A DNA stretch of 64,000 nt from Mytilus trossulus. Its lineage: Eukaryota; Mollusca; Bivalvia; Mytilida; Mytilidae. The notes beneath the pieces were generated by a model, which saw nothing but the letters and a program-made list of their open reading frames with translations, had not been told where the DNA came from and ran no database searches. Positions 60,574 to 64,000 of this stretch are shown here, one piece after another (positions within the stretch are counted from its first letter, which is position 1; each line of letters starts with the position of its first letter). A program made the position numbers and the translations under genes. The stretch is taken from NCBI RefSeq assembly GCF_036588685.1, contig NC_086386.1, positions 484,710 through 548,709 of the forward strand, read 5' to 3'.

Positions 60574-61170
60574 AAGTATCAATATTTTGAATAAAATGAG
60601 GACATGCTGGTATCCTAAATTGATGTGAACAAAAATTTGTTGTTATTAAATTGCAAATTGCTGTCCATTGTCATGATTGTATTATACATTGAATCCTGAC
60701 ATGAAAAATAAGGCTGATTTACTATGCTGGTATATAGATTTACAATTTAAAGTTCACATATGGTCAGTTTTTGTAATGCGGTCAAATAATTTTGTTGTAC
60801 ACATCAGCTGGAGGTATCAAAACTACTGAAATTTTGTTACGTATCAATATTTTGAATAAAATGAGGACATGCTGGTATCTTAAATTTATGCGAACAAAAC
60901 TTTTTTGTTATTATATTGCAATTTTGCTGTCCATTGTCATGATTGTATTATACATTGAATCCTGACATAAAAATATGGCTGATTTACTATGCGGGTATAT
61001 AGATTTACAAATTAAAGTGCATATATGGTCAGTTTTGGTGGATGCGGTCAAATAATTTTGTTGTACAGGTCAACTGAAAGGCATCAAAACTACTGAAATT
61101 TTGTTAGTATCAGTATTTTGAATAAAAAGAGGACATGCTGGCACCCTTAATTTAGGCGAGCAAAAATTTG

Positions 61171-61554
61171 TAGTCATTATTTAAATGAATTAAACTATTG
61201 CTGATTGTGGCTGCATAGTTCAAGGATGTATAACTAACAAGGACGTATACACCTAACATCAAATATACTTCTTTTAAAAAATATACATAATATGATTGAT
61301 TTTGATCTCGGAATATATATATATATATTCAGTGCCTGTTATCATTGTAACCGATATCGTTTTTATAATAGATAGATTGTCAGATCACAGATAAATTTGT
61401 GTTACGTTCTGTGCGTACTTATTTTCAAATATTTGTATTTAATCCTGTTCATAAAACGGAAGTATTAATTTTCAAAATACTTTATTTTCGATGTTTAATT
61501 ATACTATGAAAAAAAGATATTATTTTTTTTTAAATCAACGAAGAGCGGTCCTGG
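61171..61554. other. Spacer after the satellite, nothing recognised
   Basis: Non-coding AT-rich text with an AT microsatellite at about 61314-61328. No gene seen. Confidence 0.5.
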
Positions 61555-61597
61555 TTACAAGTTAACTTAGTGTAGAGCAGACCAGTCAAAAGTTAAC
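61555..61597. repeat. GTTAACTT motif block flanking the LINE
   Basis: GCGGTCCTGGTTACAAG, AGTTAACTTAGTG, GCAGACCAG and AAAAGTTAACTT resemble the block at 32395-32480 (GCGGTCCTAACC, AAAAGTTAACTTAGAG). It may be part of the same, otherwise unseen, element into which the LINE inserted. Confidence 0.4.
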
Positions 61598-62229
61598 TTC
61601 TTCTTCTTCTTCTTCTTCAGGAAGTCCACCCTATCTGCAGGGTCACCGCATTTAAAAATTTTGTTTATTTTTAAAATTGCGTTATTTAAAATCTTATCTA
61701 CTAGTTAAAATTTAAAATAAAATAATAGTAACAGAGTTAGAATAGGATATAACTAAAAATTAGTTAAAAACAGGAACTTGTATGTACACTATACATCTTA
61801 AAATTTTAAAATGGATAAAAATAATATCTTATCAGTTGTTTAACTTCCCCTTAACAAAGGAAATTGAAAGGAACTACTAATCAGTACTAGTAATGGGTTG
61901 AATTTTATGGGCTAGCATATGGTTTCATAATTAAATTATATATATATGTATTTAAAATCTAAAATGGTAAAGGATACGAATAAAAAGAAACTTGTAAAAT
62001 TAGTTTTATGTAAAGCAGTAAATTTTGTCAATACAATTTGGATCTATAAGATTATTTACAGGGGTAAATAACATTCATATTCTCTAGTTATGGTTTAACT
62101 ATGTAGTACTCAGCTATATCACCTAGAATTTAATTAAGTATATAGAGATAGTAGTTTACTACTTCTTATATGTTACATTCCCACGACTGACAGCCACTTG
62201 CAAGTTAAACCCAGAACTCAACTGATTGT

Positions 62230-63216
62230 TCATTTGCTTTCCAAAAGTTGGGTTCTTTTAGCATGCAATGCATAGATCCAGTCTTTGCAGATTCGTTCTA
62301 AATCTCTCTGCTGAGACACAGTTATAAGTTCGTTCCTAGAAACGTCAATCAAGAATTCGAGAAGATCCTCATCAGAATCAATTATACTGCAATAGGGTAT
62401 TTGATTATCCTCTAGTAGGCATTTCAGTCTATTGTGATGAATTTTTCTCACAGAACTCAGACTTTCACACTTGATTAGAAAATGTTTATAATCTTCAGGT
62501 CCTACCATGCATAATTTGCATTCTGCAGATTTTGTAACGTCAAAACGGTTGGTAATACTTTGGGTTTTGTAAGTTCCTGTAAGTATCCTGGATTTTATTA
62601 TCCCTTTGCTAACATCTCTTTTATGATCTCTGACACTGCTCCAACAGAAGTTTGGTTTTTTAAAGTTCCAATTGTTAACTTCCATATATTTGAGCGTTGA
62701 TTTACTTCTAGCAGTTTCGGTCCATCTATTTTTCCAGGTTTGGTCTATGACATCATGAGTCAATCTTTTCCAATTTTTCTCCGGATTTAGTATAATCTCA
62801 TGTGCGGATGGAAGATCATAAGATTTGAGAGTTTTGTCCACATTTATGTACCAACTATTTGATTTATCATCTTTTGTAGCTAGCTGTCTAATTCCAATTT
62901 TACACTCGATTGAGTTGGGATCTTTCGATATTCTAAGAAATAAGGAAATGACGGCTTTATGTACAAGTTGCTCAATGGATTCAGCTCCGAGCAAGATATA
63001 GATAGCAGCATCTGCAGTTCTTTGTGGTAAAGATAGAATTTGCTTAAATGATTTTTTCTGAAAAGCTTCTAATTTTTGGATATCAGTTTTAGTAATGTTG
63101 AGAATTTCAATTCCATAGAGCATTCTTGGTATAACGTAAGTCCGCCATAGCTTATAAGATAATAGAGGATTTATACCATTTATTCCATGTAATCCAGCAC
63201 CTAATAGTGAATACAT
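62230..63216 (-). pseudogene. LINE ORF2 C-terminal region
   Basis: 328 codons downstream of the RT active site: LWRTYVIPRMLYGIEILNIT, LEAFQKKSFKQILSLPQRTA, IYILLGAESIEQLVHKAVIS and GIRQLATKDDKSNSWYINVD. A CxxC...H...C-type block follows, CKLCMVGPEDYKHFLIKC (about 62475-62530), then a stop at 62230. The natural frame begins further upstream. It is offset by one base from the RT frame at about 63250 by an extra A in an A run, so the protein is interrupted. Confidence 0.75.
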
Positions 63217-63245
63217 TGTAGCTCTTGCAGCAGAGATTCTTTTCT

Positions 63246-64000
63246 CTACATTTGGATTATTTTTTTCTCTTGTCTTTCAATTCCTAAATGTTTGATGTTT
63301 TGCTTTTCCTCTATTTTTTCATTAAAAAGTTGAAGATTTATATCTTTATTCTTCTTGTTAATCATTAGAATTTCAGTTTTTTTGCTGTTTATCTTTACCC
63401 GATCGTTTTTGGTACAGTTTTCAATGATGCGGAGTTGGGTTGAGGCATCATGTTCTGAGCCAGCACATAGCATTATGTCATCTGCGCATGTTGGGCAACC
63501 CACATAATTCGTTCCAATTTTAATTCCTATGTTTGTGGATTCAAGAGTATCAAGGATATTTTTATTATAGGCCTTGTAAAAATTGGCAGAGAGAATTCCT
63601 CCTTGTTTGACTCCCTGCTCATTTACAAATGTTTCTGAGATGTATCCTTGAGATTTAACTTGTGTAGTTGTCTTGTTATATAGTTCCTTAATTAGTAACC
63701 ATGAAGCTCCATTAATTCCTTGATGATATAATTTCCAAAATAGGTGTATATGGTCTACCACGTCAAAAGCTTTTTCTGCATCCAGAGTTATTAGAATAAG
63801 ACACTCATTTTTATCTTTGGCTTCATTAATTGCTTCAGAGATGAGAAGAGCAATATTAATAGAGGATGCACCTTTAGTGAAGCCTTTCTGAAGCTTGTTT
63901 TGATGTTTATTTAGTGTACCCTCAATTCTGGCTGTAATACAAAGCTCCAAAATCTTACAAATGATGGAAATGACTGTGATGCCTCTATAATTGGATGGAA
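63246..64000 (-). pseudogene. LINE reverse transcriptase domain (partial)
   Basis: The frame enters from beyond the window end with SNYRGITVISIICKILEL (the NYRGI/RPI block) and continues with KGFTKGASS, LITLDAEKAFDVVDHIHLFW (first catalytic Asp), QGVKQGGILSANFYKAYN and PTCADDIMLCAG (the Y/CADD catalytic pair, near 63475). After KHLGIERQEK a homopolymer frameshift ends it at 63246. The 5' part with the endonuclease is outside the window. Confidence 0.85.

Larger units (their letters stand above)
33730..61170 (+). repeat. Satellite array, about 267-bp monomer
   Basis: Head-to-tail monomers recognisable by CAAATTAAAGTGCACATATG, GTCAGTTTTGGTGGATGCGG, TTGTACAAGTCAACTGGAGG, TCAAAACTACTGAAATTTTG, GGACATGCTGGTATCCTAAA and GAACAAAAATTTGTTGTTAT. 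The commonest spacing is 267 bp (for example 35294 to 35561, and 58564 to 58831). Outer monomers (33730-34392, 57313-59445, 60574-61170) are diverged. The centre is organised into higher-order repeats. Three transposons interrupt it. The frames of about 60-68 codons inside each monomer recur because the repeat recurs, and I do not call them genes. Confidence 0.95.
61598..64000 (-). mobile_element. Non-LTR retrotransposon, 3' part (continues off window)
   Basis: The minus strand carries a reverse transcriptase (from 64000 down), a long C-terminal region (to 62230) and about 600 bp of 3' UTR. It ends in (GAA)7, which is (TTC)7 at 61598-61618 on the plus strand. A short tandem repeat instead of poly(A) at the 3' end is known in several LINE clades, for example I-type elements. 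The RT wording differs strongly from the two Tx1/L1-type LINEs in the window. The clade (I, Nimb, CR1 or L2-like) could not be decided by eye. Confidence 0.8.

Overview
The window looks like repeat-rich, AT-rich nuclear DNA from a bivalve mollusc, most likely a mussel (Mytilidae). Several short dispersed repeats are ones I associate with mussel genomes (the GACGCGCGTTTCGTC element, the GTACGGCCTTCAA element, the CATCTGACCTTCACCTC element), split genes have GT-AG introns, and almost everything recognisable is a transposable element or satellite. The species call rests on remembered repeat families and was not checked against a database. I see no ordinary host gene, no tRNA or rRNA, and no CRISPR array.

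Layout. 1-4.9 kb: dispersed repeats, a Penelope-like reverse transcriptase fragment (minus) and two old inverted monomers of the satellite that dominates the right half. 4.9-8.3 kb: a dead BEL/Pao LTR retrotransposon (minus) that has lost RT, RNase H and integrase. 8.3-13.2 kb: a foldback element with about 1.2-kb inverted arms around a 55-bp minisatellite. 13.2-20.5 kb: a near-complete Tx1/L1-type LINE with an unusual hydrophobic reading frame between ORF1 and ORF2. 20.5-33.7 kb: relics, a 2.3-kb inverted-repeat element, a second 5'-truncated LINE, a YqaJ-type nuclease exon and minisatellites.

33.7-61.2 kb: a satellite of about 267-bp monomers, much of it in eight five-monomer higher-order repeats of exactly 1,341 bp. 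Three DNA transposons sit in it: a 451-bp MITE, an 1,128-bp non-autonomous element, and an 11,737-bp EnSpm/CACTA-type transposon (44466-56202). 61.6-64 kb: the 3' part of another LINE (minus).

The CACTA element is the key object. It has 16-bp perfect terminal inverted repeats, dense GGCAGTT/AACTGCC subterminal repeats and a 2-bp TG duplication that is confirmed independently by the satellite phase. It carries two divergently transcribed genes, both with complete reading frames once spliced: a 955-aa, three-exon transposase and a 592-aa, five-exon protein ending in a BEN DNA-binding domain. The 461-bp shared promoter contains an 11-bp copy of the terminal repeat. This layout parallels the two-protein (catalytic plus end-binding) plant En/Spm system, and I propose the BEN protein as a TnpA-like partner or regulator. 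That role is inferred.
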